Source of the DNA: Paractinoplanes bogorensis
GTDB lineage: Bacteria; Actinomycetota; Actinomycetes; Mycobacteriales; Micromonosporaceae
Direction of reading: 5' to 3'
DNA length: 64,000 bases
Assembly (NCBI RefSeq): GCF_018829635.1
Contig: NZ_JAHKKG010000008.1
Span: 62,001-126,000 of the forward strand
The stretch's first letter is position 1; every line of letters starts with the position of its first letter. The notes under the pieces are model-generated. The model ran no database searches. It saw only the letters and a program-made list of their open reading frames with translations, and was not told the origin of the DNA. A program made the position numbers and the translations under genes. Below, piece by piece: positions 46,287 through 55,076 of this stretch.

Positions 46287-48284
46287 GTGACTGCTTTCGG
46301 GGACCTCGACGCCTTTGTCCGACTGCCGCGCCTGGCCGGGCTGTGGCTCTCGCCGGACGGGCGCCGGCTCGTCGTCGGCGTGGGCACGCCGGACCAGGAG
46401 AACGCGCGCTACGCCACCGCGTTGTGGGAGGTCGACCCGGCCGGGGAACGGCCCGCACGCCGGCTGACCCGCAGCGTCAAGGGCGAGGCGGGGGCCGCGT
46501 TCACGCCGGACGGAGATCTGCTGTTCACCTCGGCCCGGCCCGGGCCCGACGGCGAGGACGACGACAAGGCGGCCGCGCTGTGGCTGCAGCCGGCCGGGGG
46601 CGGCGACGCCCGGGTGATCGCCAAGCTGCCCGGGGGCGTGCACGGCGTCCGGGTCAGCGCGAGCGGAGCGCTGATCGCGGGTTCTTCGCTGCTGCCCGCC
46701 TCCGGGGGCGTCGACACCGACCGCGAGGCCCGCAAGCAGCGCAAGGAGGCCGGGGTCTCTGCGATCCTGCACGAGGGGTTCCCGATCCGCTACTGGGACC
46801 ACGACCTCGGGCCCGACCGGCCCCGGCTGCTCGCGGCCGACCGGGTGCCCGACGACGGCGAACTCGAACTGCGCGACCTGACCGGGCACGTCGGGGTGGC
46901 GCTGGACATCGAGGGCGACTGGGATCTGGCGCCGGACGGGCGTACGGCGGTGGCCACCTGGCACGTCGCCGCGCCGGGCGGATCGCTGCGCACGACCGTG
47001 GTGGCCGTCGACGTGGCGACCGGCGAGCGCCGCGACCTGGCCGCCGACGAGGGGAACGACTACGGCTCACCGCGGGTGTCGCCGGACGGCACGCAGGTGG
47101 CGGTCACCGTGCGGCGGCGGTCCAGCCGGGACGATCCGGGTGACATGTGGATGGCGCTGGTGCCGCTGGCCGGGGGCACGGTGCGGCCGCTGACCGACGG
47201 CTGGGACCGCTGGCCGGGCGAACCGCACTGGATCCCGGACGGCACGGCGCTGGTCGTGGCGGCCGACGACCGCGGGCGCTCGCCGCTGTGGCGGATCGAC
47301 GTGGCGAGCGGCGAAGTGACCCGGCTGACCAGCGACGATGCGGCCTACACCGACATCCGCCTGTCGCCCGACGGCCGATGGGCGTACGCGTTGCGCAGCG
47401 CCCTGGACAGCCCGCCGAGCCCGGTGCGGGTGGCCCTCGACGGCACGGGCGCGTTCACGTTGCGCGGCCCGGCCGAGGCGCCGGCGCTGCCCGGGCGGCT
47501 CGAAGAGGTCACCACGACGGCGGCCGACGGCACCCTTTTGCGCGCGTGGCTGGCGCTTCCCGCCGAAGCCGCGGAACCCGCGCCGCTGCTGCTGTGGGTC
47601 CACGGCGGGCCGTTCGGGTCGTGGAACTCGTGGATGTGGCGCTGGAACCCGTGGATCATGGTGGCCCACGGCTATGCGGTGCTGATGCCCGACCCGGGAC
47701 TGTCCACCGGTTACGGCTACGACTTCCTCAAGCGCGGCTGGGGCTCGTGGGGCGACGCGCCCTACGCGGATCTGATGGCCCTCACCGACGACGTGGTGCG
47801 GCGCCCCGACATCGACGAGACCCGCACCGGCGCGATGGGCGGCTCGTTCGGCGGCTACATGGCCAACTGGATCGCCGGGCACACCGACCGCTTCCGGGCG
47901 ATCGTCACGCACGCGTCGCTGTGGGCCCTCGACCAGATGATGATGACCACCGACCTGCCGTTCTACTGGCTGCGCGAACTCGACGCGGAGCGGCTCGAGA
48001 CCAACTCCCCGCACCGCTTCGCCGACGCGATCACGACCCCGATGCTGGTCATCCACGGCGACCGGGACTACCGGGTGCCGATCGGCGAGGGGCTGAGGCT
48101 CTGGTGGGACCTTCAGTCGATTTCAAGGAGCAAGGACAGCCCGCACAAGTTCCTCTATTTCCCGGACGAGAACCACTGGATTCTCAAACCGGGTAACGCG
48201 AAAACGTGGTACGCCACCGTGCTGGCGTTCCTGGCCCACCACGTACGGGAAGAGAAGTGGGAACGCCCCAAGGAACTCAGCTGA
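46287..48284 (+). CDS. S9 (acylaminoacyl/dipeptidyl) peptidase
   Basis: 665 residues, no signal peptide. N-terminal WD/beta-propeller repeats with SPDGRRLVV, SPDGTQVAVTV and SPDGRWAYAL blades up to about residue 400; C-terminal alpha/beta hydrolase with catalytic Ser520 in GGSFGGYMANW, Asp594 in HGDRDYRVP and His630 in DENHWIL. It cleaves short peptides in the cytoplasm. GTG 46287. CGTACGGGAAGA at 48242 near the 3' end is a one-mismatch copy of the recurrent word. Its stop overlaps the convergent GGDEF/EAL gene end. Confidence 0.93.
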   Translation: MTAFGDLDAFVRLPRLAGLWLSPDGRRLVVGVGTPDQENARYATALWEVDPAGERPARRLTRSVKGEAGAAFTPDGDLLFTSARPGPDGEDDDKAAALWLQPAGGGDARVIAKLPGGVHGVRVSASGALIAGSSLLPASGGVDTDREARKQRKEAGVSAILHEGFPIRYWDHDLGPDRPRLLAADRVPDDGELELRDLTGHVGVALDIEGDWDLAPDGRTAVATWHVAAPGGSLRTTVVAVDVATGERRDLAADEGNDYGSPRVSPDGTQVAVTVRRRSSRDDPGDMWMALVPLAGGTVRPLTDGWDRWPGEPHWIPDGTALVVAADDRGRSPLWRIDVASGEVTRLTSDDAAYTDIRLSPDGRWAYALRSALDSPPSPVRVALDGTGAFTLRGPAEAPALPGRLEEVTTTAADGTLLRAWLALPAEAAEPAPLLLWVHGGPFGSWNSWMWRWNPWIMVAHGYAVLMPDPGLSTGYGYDFLKRGWGSWGDAPYADLMALTDDVVRRPDIDETRTGAMGGSFGGYMANWIAGHTDRFRAIVTHASLWALDQMMMTTDLPFYWLRELDAERLETNSPHRFADAITTPMLVIHGDRDYRVPIGEGLRLWWDLQSISRSKDSPHKFLYFPDENHWILKPGNAKTWYATVLAFLAHHVREEKWERPKELS

Positions 48285-51012
48285 CGCGGCCATCCGAAGC
48301 GGGGGCGGCCACCCGGGCCCGGGCGTCGACGTCGGTGAGCGGCCGGGCGAAGAGGAAACCCTGCCCGAAGGCGCAGCCCGCGGCGGCCAGCATCCGGTGC
48401 TCGTCCTCGGTCTCGATGCCCTCGGCGACCACCGACAGCGAGAGCGTGGCCGCCATCCGCAGGATGCCGCGGACCAGGTCGTGCTGGCGGGCCGAGGTGG
48501 TGATGGTGTCGACGAACGACTTGTCGAGCTTGAGGGTGTCGACCGGCACCCGGTGCAGGTAGCTCAGCGACGAGTAGCCGGTGCCGAAGTCGTCGATCGA
48601 CACCTTGATGCCGCCCGCCCGCAGCCGGGTGATGTCGGCCTGGATCTGGTCCTGGTCGCCCAGCAGCAGGCTCTCGGTGATCTCCAGGGTGAGCCGTTCG
48701 GCCGGCAGTCCGCTGCTCGCCAGTTCGTCGTGCACGCGCGCCACGAAGCCAGGCGTGAGGAACTGGCGCACCGACACGTTGACGCTCACGTAGGGCGCGA
48801 CGCCGGGCACCAGCCGGGCCCACGAGGCCGCCTCGTGCACGGCAGTGTGCAGCACCCACGCGCCCAGCTCGACGATCAGCCCGGATTCCTCGGCCAGCGG
48901 CACGAACACCGCCGGTGACACCATGCCGCGGGTCGGGTGCGGCCAGCGGAGCAGGGCCTCGAAGCCGACCGTACGGCCCGAGTCCATCTCGACGATCGGC
49001 TGGTAGTTCAGCCGGAACGCGTCGTCGGCCAGCGCCCGCGACAACTCCGTGCGCAGCTGCATCTCGTCGATGACCTGCGCGTGCAGGGCCGCGTCGTAGC
49101 GGCGCCACCGCGGTTCCCCGGCGCTGCGCGCGCTGTCCAGGGCGACGTCGGCCTGCCCGGCCAGTTCGTTGGCACTGGCGGCGTCGAGCGTCGTGGCCAC
49201 CCCGGCCCGCAGCCGCGCGGTCACCAGGCTTTCCCCGACGGCAAAACCTTCCCCGGGTACGGCGATGATCCGCTCGGCCAGCGCATCGACTACGCCCACG
49301 TCACGGGCGTCGGGCAGCACGATCCCGAACTCGTCGGCGCCCAGCCGCGACACCTGGCCGCGGTCGCCGACCAGCTCGGTCAGGCGCGCGCCGAGCGCGA
49401 TCAGCAGGCCGTCGCCGACGTCGTGGCCCATCGTGTCGTTGATCGCCCGGAAGTCGTCGACGTTGACCACAAGAACCGCTCCGAGCCGGTCCGGTCCGGC
49501 CTGGCCGGCCACCCGGGCCGCGTCGTCGGTGAACCGGGTCCGGTTGCCGAGGCCGGTCAGCGGGTCGAGATAGGCCCGGGCGAGCAGCTCGCTCTCCACG
49601 TAGAGCTGGCTCTCCTGCCGGTTGAGCTCGCGGTTGAGGCGGATCCGGTCGATCATCGTGGCCGCCTGCCCGGCCAGCACCGGCAGCGACTGCTGAAGTT
49701 CGACCAGGCTCGCCTCGTCCCCGGCGACCAGCAGCTCGCCGATCCGGGTGCTGCCCACCCCGAGCGGGCAGTGCAGGGCCAGGTCGAAGTCGTCCCCGCT
49801 GTCGGGAGCGACCCGCATCGGCGCGGGGAAGGGGCCGTCCTCGCTCAGCGTGAGCTCGACCCGGTGCCGGGTGCCGTCGGGCAGCAGCCGGCCCACCGCG
49901 TGCCGCAGCACCGAGGTCACGGCCTCGGCGTCGGCGCACAGCAGCAGCGACTCGCAGGCCTGCCGCAGCTCGCGCTCGCGGGCCAGGGTCTGGCGCAGGC
50001 TGGCCGCGACCGCGGCGGTGCGGGACAGCGCGAGCAGGATCATCACGGCCGACACCGAGGCGATCACGGCGCCGTCGAGGACCGGCCCGCGCAGCGCCTG
50101 GATCATCAGCGCGGCCGGGGCGAGCAGCGAGGCGACGGTGAGCACGCCCCGGCGCAGCGACACCTGGGTGCGCGAGAGCAGGTGCGGCTCGGTCAGCTTG
50201 GCCATCGACGGGTGCAGCACGGCCAGGCCACCGGCCAGATAGAACACCAGCCAGCCCAGGTCGGTCGGGCCGCCCAGCGAGAAGCCGCTGTTGAGCCGGT
50301 CCAGGCCGTACATCGTGTCCGAGGTCAGCATGGCGATGACCGAGACGACCAGCAGCCAGCCGCTGACCGTGCGGGCCGCGCCCAGGCCGAGCCGGGCCAG
50401 CACGGCCAGGATGAGCACGTCGGTGATCGGGTAGGCGACCGACACCAGCTTGGTCATCGCGGGCAGGTCGGGATGGCGCAGGAACGGCTGGATCAGGAAC
50501 GTCCAGGCCAGGAACCCGGCCCCGATGGTCAGGATGATCGCGTCGAGGGTGCTGGCCCGGTCCAGGATCGGCGCGCCCGAGCGGGTCAGCGCGATGAACC
50601 CGCCGAGCAGCAGGGGCAGGTAGAGGCCGAGGAAGACCGCGTCGGCGGCGGAGGGGAACTTGCCGCCGTTGGCGAAGGCCATCATCGAGGCGGTCGCGAA
50701 GGCCACGTACGCGCCGGTGAACAGCACCCACGGCAGCCGGCGGCGGGGACGGTTGCGCACCGTGCCGACGATCATGACGGTGATCGTCGAGACGATGACC
50801 GGGCCGTAGACGATCAGGCCGAGTTGCGGAGCCAGCGCGTACGCGACGAACAGCAGAACCGCCCAGGCGGCGTAGAGACGTACCGTCCGCGGCCGTACGC
50901 CTGGCCGGGGCCGGCCACCCAGGAGCCGCGAGGCCTGCTCGACCGCCTCGAACCCGGCAAGGTCGGGCCCGGGCAGCGTGTCGTGCACGGTGTGGTGCCT
51001 GTTTACCGTCAA
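48277..51012 (-). CDS. GGDEF/EAL membrane protein, probable c-di-GMP phosphodiesterase
   Basis: About 911 residues. Nine or so N-terminal TM helices (residues 40-330; LYAAWAVLLFVAYALAPQLGLIVYG first), a GAF-like linker, then a GGDEF domain beginning YLDPLTGLGNRTRF with a degenerate active site RLGADEFG in place of RxGGDEF, and a full EAL domain: GFEALLRWPHP, VNVSVRQF, LEITESLLL, SIDDFGTGYSSLSYL, LKLDKSFVD, AEGIETEDE, GQGFLFARPL. EAL residues are intact, so degradation of c-di-GMP is likely while the GGDEF half may only sense GTP. I take TTG 51012, which has GGGGG upstream; GTG 50988 is possible. Longer frames run into the PhyH gene. Confidence 0.9.
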   Translation of the reverse strand: MTVNRHHTVHDTLPGPDLAGFEAVEQASRLLGGRPRPGVRPRTVRLYAAWAVLLFVAYALAPQLGLIVYGPVIVSTITVMIVGTVRNRPRRRLPWVLFTGAYVAFATASMMAFANGGKFPSAADAVFLGLYLPLLLGGFIALTRSGAPILDRASTLDAIILTIGAGFLAWTFLIQPFLRHPDLPAMTKLVSVAYPITDVLILAVLARLGLGAARTVSGWLLVVSVIAMLTSDTMYGLDRLNSGFSLGGPTDLGWLVFYLAGGLAVLHPSMAKLTEPHLLSRTQVSLRRGVLTVASLLAPAALMIQALRGPVLDGAVIASVSAVMILLALSRTAAVAASLRQTLARERELRQACESLLLCADAEAVTSVLRHAVGRLLPDGTRHRVELTLSEDGPFPAPMRVAPDSGDDFDLALHCPLGVGSTRIGELLVAGDEASLVELQQSLPVLAGQAATMIDRIRLNRELNRQESQLYVESELLARAYLDPLTGLGNRTRFTDDAARVAGQAGPDRLGAVLVVNVDDFRAINDTMGHDVGDGLLIALGARLTELVGDRGQVSRLGADEFGIVLPDARDVGVVDALAERIIAVPGEGFAVGESLVTARLRAGVATTLDAASANELAGQADVALDSARSAGEPRWRRYDAALHAQVIDEMQLRTELSRALADDAFRLNYQPIVEMDSGRTVGFEALLRWPHPTRGMVSPAVFVPLAEESGLIVELGAWVLHTAVHEAASWARLVPGVAPYVSVNVSVRQFLTPGFVARVHDELASSGLPAERLTLEITESLLLGDQDQIQADITRLRAGGIKVSIDDFGTGYSSLSYLHRVPVDTLKLDKSFVDTITTSARQHDLVRGILRMAATLSLSVVAEGIETEDEHRMLAAAGCAFGQGFLFARPLTDVDARARVAAPASDGRVS

Positions 51013-51056
51013 CTCGCGCGCCCCCTGTTCCCCCTTCGGCGCGCCGGACCGGTGGC

Positions 51057-51869
51057 TTAGGCCTCGCCCATCACCAGGCCCTCGATCGTGTGCTTCTGGG
51101 TGATCGGGGTGAGCTCGTCGACGACCGGGCAGTGCAGGTGATCGCGAACCGCCTGGGGGAGGGCCGCCCAGTACGGGCGGGTCACGGCCATCGCGTGCTT
51201 GTCGCCGTTGGTGGCGTCGGGGGCGTCGACTCCCAGCACGAGCACCGGGCGGGACTTCTCGGAGTGGTTGGCCGTGCCGCGGTGGATGGTCAGGGCCGAG
51301 CGGGCCGAGATGTCGCCGCGCTGCGGATATTTGCGGACGGCCAGCTCGTCGTAGCGGGCGTAGTGGGACTTGGGCGGGAACATGTCGTGGCCGAAGTCGG
51401 GGTGGTCGTCGAACTGGGTGCCCGGGGCGATCTCGAACGGGCCCATGTCGTCGGTGGTGTCGACACCGGTCAGGTTGAAGGCCAGCGAGTTGAGGCGGCG
51501 CTCGGCGCGGGTCGCCGCGGGCATCGGGAAGTCGCGGTGCCACGGCTGGTTGACCGCGCCGGCGAACGGGATGTCGAAGCCGAGCTCGACGATCTCGTAG
51601 TCCGGCCCGAGCACCTCGGTGCAGACGGCGGTGACCCACGGGTGGGTCACCAGATCGACGAACCCGCGCAGCTGCGACGGGTGGATCTCGACGTACCAGC
51701 GTTTGGGGCCGCGCCCGACGGCGCCGCCGGGACGGGCGATGGCCTCGGCGAACGCGGTCTCGATGTCCTCGCGCATGGCGTCGGCCCAGGCGGTGCTGAA
51801 CGCCCCGCGCCGGGCGATGATGCCGTCGGTATAGATCGCGTCGCGCATCGATGTCGTCATGCCGTTCAT
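51057..51869 (-). CDS. Phytanoyl-CoA dioxygenase (PhyH) family protein
   Basis: 270 residues. Fe(II)/2-oxoglutarate motif: His111-x-Asp113 in QPWHRDFP, distal His in SALTIHRGTANHSEKSRPV (His196 or His202), and Arg207 for 2-oxoglutarate. Members hydroxylate acyl or small-molecule substrates. ATG 51869 or ATG 51860 start. It faces a divergent LacI gene across a 26-bp perfect palindrome, so it is the probable LacI target. Confidence 0.87.
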   Translation of the reverse strand: MNGMTTSMRDAIYTDGIIARRGAFSTAWADAMREDIETAFAEAIARPGGAVGRGPKRWYVEIHPSQLRGFVDLVTHPWVTAVCTEVLGPDYEIVELGFDIPFAGAVNQPWHRDFPMPAATRAERRLNSLAFNLTGVDTTDDMGPFEIAPGTQFDDHPDFGHDMFPPKSHYARYDELAVRKYPQRGDISARSALTIHRGTANHSEKSRPVLVLGVDAPDATNGDKHAMAVTRPYWAALPQAVRDHLHCPVVDELTPITQKHTIEGLVMGEA

Positions 51870-51870
51870 A

Positions 51871-51896
51871 TTGCAACGTGGCATGCCACGTTGCAA
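51871..51896. promoter_or_regulatory. 26-bp perfect palindrome, LacI operator
   Basis: Half-site TTGCAACGTGGCA followed directly by its reverse complement. It starts 2 bases from the PhyH ATG and ends 21 bases before the LacI GTG. The outer TTGCAACGT is LacI-like, and such long perfect symmetry is exceptional in this window. Confidence 0.85.
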
Positions 51897-51904
51897 GTGG
51901 TCGT

Positions 51905-51910
51905 TAGGAT
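51905..51910 (+). promoter_or_regulatory. Leaderless -10 of the LacI gene
   Basis: TAGGAT, 7 bases before GTG 51918, downstream of the 26-bp palindrome. Confidence 0.5.
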
Positions 51911-51917
51911 GGCTCCC

Positions 51918-52913
51918 GTGGCTGCGAATCTGAGGCAGGTCGCCGCGCGGGCCGGGGTGTCGGTGCGCACGGTGTCCAACGTCGTGTCCGGCTTCCCGCT
52001 GGTCGCGCCGGCGACCCGCGAACGGGTGCAGCGGGTGATCGACGAGCTGCAGTACAAGCCGAACGCGGCCGCCCGGCACCTGCGCGGCGGGCGGTCCGGG
52101 CTGGTCGCGCTGGTGCTGCCGGAGATCGCGTCGCCCTACTTCGGCGAGCTGGCCGGGCATCTGGCCGACGGTGCCGAGGCGTACACGTGGACGTTGCTCG
52201 TGCAGCAGACCGGCGGGGACGCCACGCGGGAGCGGGAACTGCTTGATGGCGTACGCGGGCAGGCCGTCGACGGTCTCATCGTGAGCCCGTGGGCGCTCTC
52301 GCCGGCCGAGCTGACCCGCCGCCCCGACAGCGCCCCGCTGGTGCTGCTGGGCGAGCAGGACGCGGACGGCCTCCTCGATCACGTCGCGATCGACAACGTG
52401 GCCGCGGCCGCCGCCATGACCCGGCACCTGATCACGAGCGGGCGCACCCGGATCGCCGCGATCGGGCTCCAGCCGCATCTCGCGAACGGCACCGCGGCGC
52501 GGCGTGCGGAGGGGTACCGGCAGGCGTTGCGGGCGGGCGGGATCGCGTACGGGAAAGAACTCGAAGTTGACGTGGAAAGCTTGCACCGCGCGGACGGGGC
52601 GGCCGCGATGCGCCGGCTGCTCGACGCCGGAACCGAGGTCGACGCGGTGTTCTGCTTCAGTGATCAGCTCGCGCTGGGGGCGATGCACGTCGCGCTCGAG
52701 CGGGGGCTGAGCGTGCCCGGCGACCTGGCCGTGGCCGGATTCGACGACATCGAGGACGGGCGCTACGCGAATCCGGCCCTGACCACTGTCTCACCCGACA
52801 AGGCCGCCCTGGCCGAGGCTGCCCTGGCCTGCCTGGCCTCCCATAGTCGCGAGCCCCGCCCGGGCCGGCGGATCGTCGTACCGCACCACCTGGAGATCCG
52901 GCGCAGCGCATAG
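51918..52913 (+). CDS. LacI-family repressor
   Basis: 331 residues. HTH ANLRQVAARAGVSVRTVSNVV with hinge helix KPNAAARHLRGGRSG, then the periplasmic-binding-like effector fold (LVALVLPEIASPYFGELAGHL ... VAGFDDIEDGRYANPALTTVSPDK). I take GTG 51918, leaderless behind TAGGAT and giving the usual short lead into the HTH; ATG 51909 three codons earlier is possible. CGTACGGGAAAG at 52546 (one mismatch) reads YGK. Effector unknown. Confidence 0.92.
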   Translation: MAANLRQVAARAGVSVRTVSNVVSGFPLVAPATRERVQRVIDELQYKPNAAARHLRGGRSGLVALVLPEIASPYFGELAGHLADGAEAYTWTLLVQQTGGDATRERELLDGVRGQAVDGLIVSPWALSPAELTRRPDSAPLVLLGEQDADGLLDHVAIDNVAAAAAMTRHLITSGRTRIAAIGLQPHLANGTAARRAEGYRQALRAGGIAYGKELEVDVESLHRADGAAAMRRLLDAGTEVDAVFCFSDQLALGAMHVALERGLSVPGDLAVAGFDDIEDGRYANPALTTVSPDKAALAEAALACLASHSREPRPGRRIVVPHHLEIRRSA

Positions 52914-52941
52914 GCCCGGACGGCCGGTTCCCGGACGTGCA

Positions 52942-52953
52942 TAGATGCATCTA
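52942..52953. promoter_or_regulatory. Palindrome in the M28 promoter region
   Basis: TAGATGCATCTA, perfect 12-bp palindrome, in an AT-rich stretch 47 bases upstream of the M28 gene. The TAGAT...ATCTA arms recall the MarR operator at 15667. Confidence 0.45.
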
Positions 52954-52999
52954 GTTTGATGGATATCACGATCCACTCCACATCAGAGGAGAGCACAAC

Positions 53000-54571
53000 G
53001 TGGTGTCTCGTATATCCAGAGCTTTATCCGTCATCGGGGTAACTGTCCTGTTAGGAACGCTGGCGGCCGCACCGGCGCAAGCCTCCGGCAACTCCGTCAA
53101 GGACCTGCCCCGGGCGGTCACCCTGGCCGGGGTGATGCGACACCTGGTCGCCTTCCAGGCGATCGCCAAGCTGAACGGCGACACCCGCGCCTCGGGCACG
53201 CCCGGCTTCACCCGCAGCGCCGACTACGTGTCGGCCCTCATGCGGGCGGCCGGCTACCAGGTGAAGCGGCAGCCGTTCCCGTTCAACTTCTGTGAGGACA
53301 CCGCCTCGGCGTTCACCCAGAACACCCCGACCCCGACCACGTACGCCGATCAGGTCGACTACGACGTGCTCGACTGCTCGGGCAACGGCACCGCCACCGG
53401 CACCGTGGTCCCGGTCGACCTGCAGCTCACCACGCCGAACACCAGCACCTCGGGCTGCGAGGCGGCCGACTTCACCGGCGTCGCCGGCAACATCGCCCTG
53501 ATCCAGCGCGGCACCTGCCCGTTCGGCCAGAAGGCCGCGAACGCCGAGGCCGCGGGGGCGATCGGCGCCATCATCATGAACCAGGGCAACACCACCGGCG
53601 CCGACCGGCAGGACCTCTACTTCGGCACGCTCGGCGACCCGGTCGGGATCCCGGTCATCGGCATCTCGTATCCGCAGGGCGTCGCCTTCGCCGGCACCGC
53701 GGGCCTGACCGTCACCGTCTCGGCCACGACGGTGGCCGAGGTGCGCCAGACCGAGAACGTCATCGCCGAATCCAAGTGGGGCAACCCGAACAACATCGTC
53801 ATGTCGGGCGCCCACCTCGACTCGGTGCCGGCCGGTCCGGGCATCAACGACAACGGCACCGGCAGCGCCGGCATCCTCGAGACCGCGCTGCAGGCCCGCA
53901 ACCTCAAGTCCAAGAACAAGCTGCGGTTCGCGTGGTGGGGCGCCGAGGAGGCCAGCCTGGTCGGCTCGACCTTCTATGTGAACAACCTGCCCGCGGCCGA
54001 GCAGGCGAAGATCGCGCTGTACCTGAACTTCGACATGATCGGCTCGCCCAACTACACGTTCGGCGTGTACGACGGCGACGACTCGGACGCCACCGGCGCC
54101 GGTCCCGGCCCGGCCGGCTCGGCGCAGATCGAGGCGGTGTTCCAGAACTTCTTCGCCGCCCGCAAGCAGGCCACGGCGGCGGCCGACTTCACCGGCCGTT
54201 CCGACTACGGGCCGTTCATCGCGACCGGCATCCCGGCTGGTGGCCTGTTCACCGGGGCCGAGGTCGAGAAGACCGAGGCCGACGTGGCCAAGTGGGGCGG
54301 CGTGGCCGGTGCCGCCTACGACCCGTGCTACCACGAGGCGTGCGACAGCTTCACACCCGAGCGGGACGGCGCCGACGCCGCGCTCTACGCCCAGCTGCGC
54401 AAGAAGTACAAGCTGGTCGGCAACATCAACACGTTCGCGCTGGACACCAACGCCGACGCGGTCGCGACCGCGGTGGCCACGTTCGCCCGGGACACCTCGT
54501 CGCTCCCGCCGCGCACCACGACGGCGGCGGTTGCCCGTACGGCCGACGGCGGTGACCACCTGACCCGATAG
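53000..54571 (+). CDS. Secreted M28 aminopeptidase with PA domain
   Basis: 523 residues. Sec signal peptide (VIGVTVLLGTLAAAPAQAS), then the N-terminal M28 part, a PA insert (VAGNIALIQRGTCPFGQKAANAEAAGAIGAIIMNQG) at about 155-250, and the zinc core: His272/Asp274 in SGAHLDSVPAG, Asp in INDNGTGSAGILE, Glu-Glu in WWGAEEASLVGS, Asp in LNFDMIGSPN and His in CYHEACD. All five zinc ligands are present. It releases N-terminal amino acids outside the cell. GTG 53000 has AGAGGAGAG upstream. Confidence 0.94.
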   Translation: MVSRISRALSVIGVTVLLGTLAAAPAQASGNSVKDLPRAVTLAGVMRHLVAFQAIAKLNGDTRASGTPGFTRSADYVSALMRAAGYQVKRQPFPFNFCEDTASAFTQNTPTPTTYADQVDYDVLDCSGNGTATGTVVPVDLQLTTPNTSTSGCEAADFTGVAGNIALIQRGTCPFGQKAANAEAAGAIGAIIMNQGNTTGADRQDLYFGTLGDPVGIPVIGISYPQGVAFAGTAGLTVTVSATTVAEVRQTENVIAESKWGNPNNIVMSGAHLDSVPAGPGINDNGTGSAGILETALQARNLKSKNKLRFAWWGAEEASLVGSTFYVNNLPAAEQAKIALYLNFDMIGSPNYTFGVYDGDDSDATGAGPGPAGSAQIEAVFQNFFAARKQATAAADFTGRSDYGPFIATGIPAGGLFTGAEVEKTEADVAKWGGVAGAAYDPCYHEACDSFTPERDGADAALYAQLRKKYKLVGNINTFALDTNADAVATAVATFARDTSSLPPRTTTAAVARTADGGDHLTR

Positions 54572-54575
54572 CGCG

Positions 54576-55076
54576 TCAGGGGCCGGTCGGCGGATCCTTG
54601 TGATGCCGGCCGACCGGCTTCGCGCTCGCGCGCAACGCCACGTACAGACCGAAGAGCCCGCCGAGGCCGCTCATGATGCCGCCGAGCGCCTCGGCCCGGG
54701 CCGGGCTCCCGATGATCAGCGCCGTCAGCAGCACGCCGAACACGAAGACGACCATGCCGATCACCATGCGGCCCTTGTGCTCGATGCCGCGCGAGGCGGG
54801 CCGCGGGGCCAGCTCGGGCAGGGCGATCGAGGCCCAGCCGCGCGGCGCCACGTCCTTGCGGATCACGTGCCCGGGCAGCCACATCACCACGCCGGTGAGG
54901 AACCACCCGACCACGTAACCGGCCAGCACGACAAGCCACCAGATGCCGAAGTGCGGACGAAGAAGCGTTTCCAGTACGCCGAGCAGCGCCGCCACGATCA
55001 GCAGCAACGCGACACCGGCCCCGACCAGGTGCGGCCGCGAGCCGAACCAGCGCAGCCAGAACCTACTGATAGCCAC
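54576..55076 (-). CDS. Membrane protein, last gene of the SBP-vWA module
   Basis: 166 residues with four TM helices (LVGAGVALLLIVAALLGVLETLL, IWWLVVLAGYVVGWFLTGVVMWL, MVIGMVVFVFGVLLTALIIG, LGGIMSGLGGLFGLYVALRA) and a soluble loop LPGHVIRKDVAPRGWASIALPELA. GTG 55076 has GGAG upstream and overlaps the vWA gene by 14 bases; the longer frame is antisense-like and rejected. No family recognised. Tight overlap with the vWA lipoprotein gene implies joint action at the membrane. Confidence 0.75.
   Translation of the reverse strand: MAISRFWLRWFGSRPHLVGAGVALLLIVAALLGVLETLLRPHFGIWWLVVLAGYVVGWFLTGVVMWLPGHVIRKDVAPRGWASIALPELAPRPASRGIEHKGRMVIGMVVFVFGVLLTALIIGSPARAEALGGIMSGLGGLFGLYVALRASAKPVGRHHKDPPTGP

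Noticed and set aside
48937..51060. 707-codon plus-strand frame
   Set aside because: Antisense to the GGDEF/EAL gene; Gln/Arg/Gly-rich shadow.
51013..51876. N-terminal extension of the GGDEF/EAL frame
   Set aside because: It overlaps the PhyH gene out of frame on the same strand and has low-complexity composition; the ribosome site favours TTG 51012.
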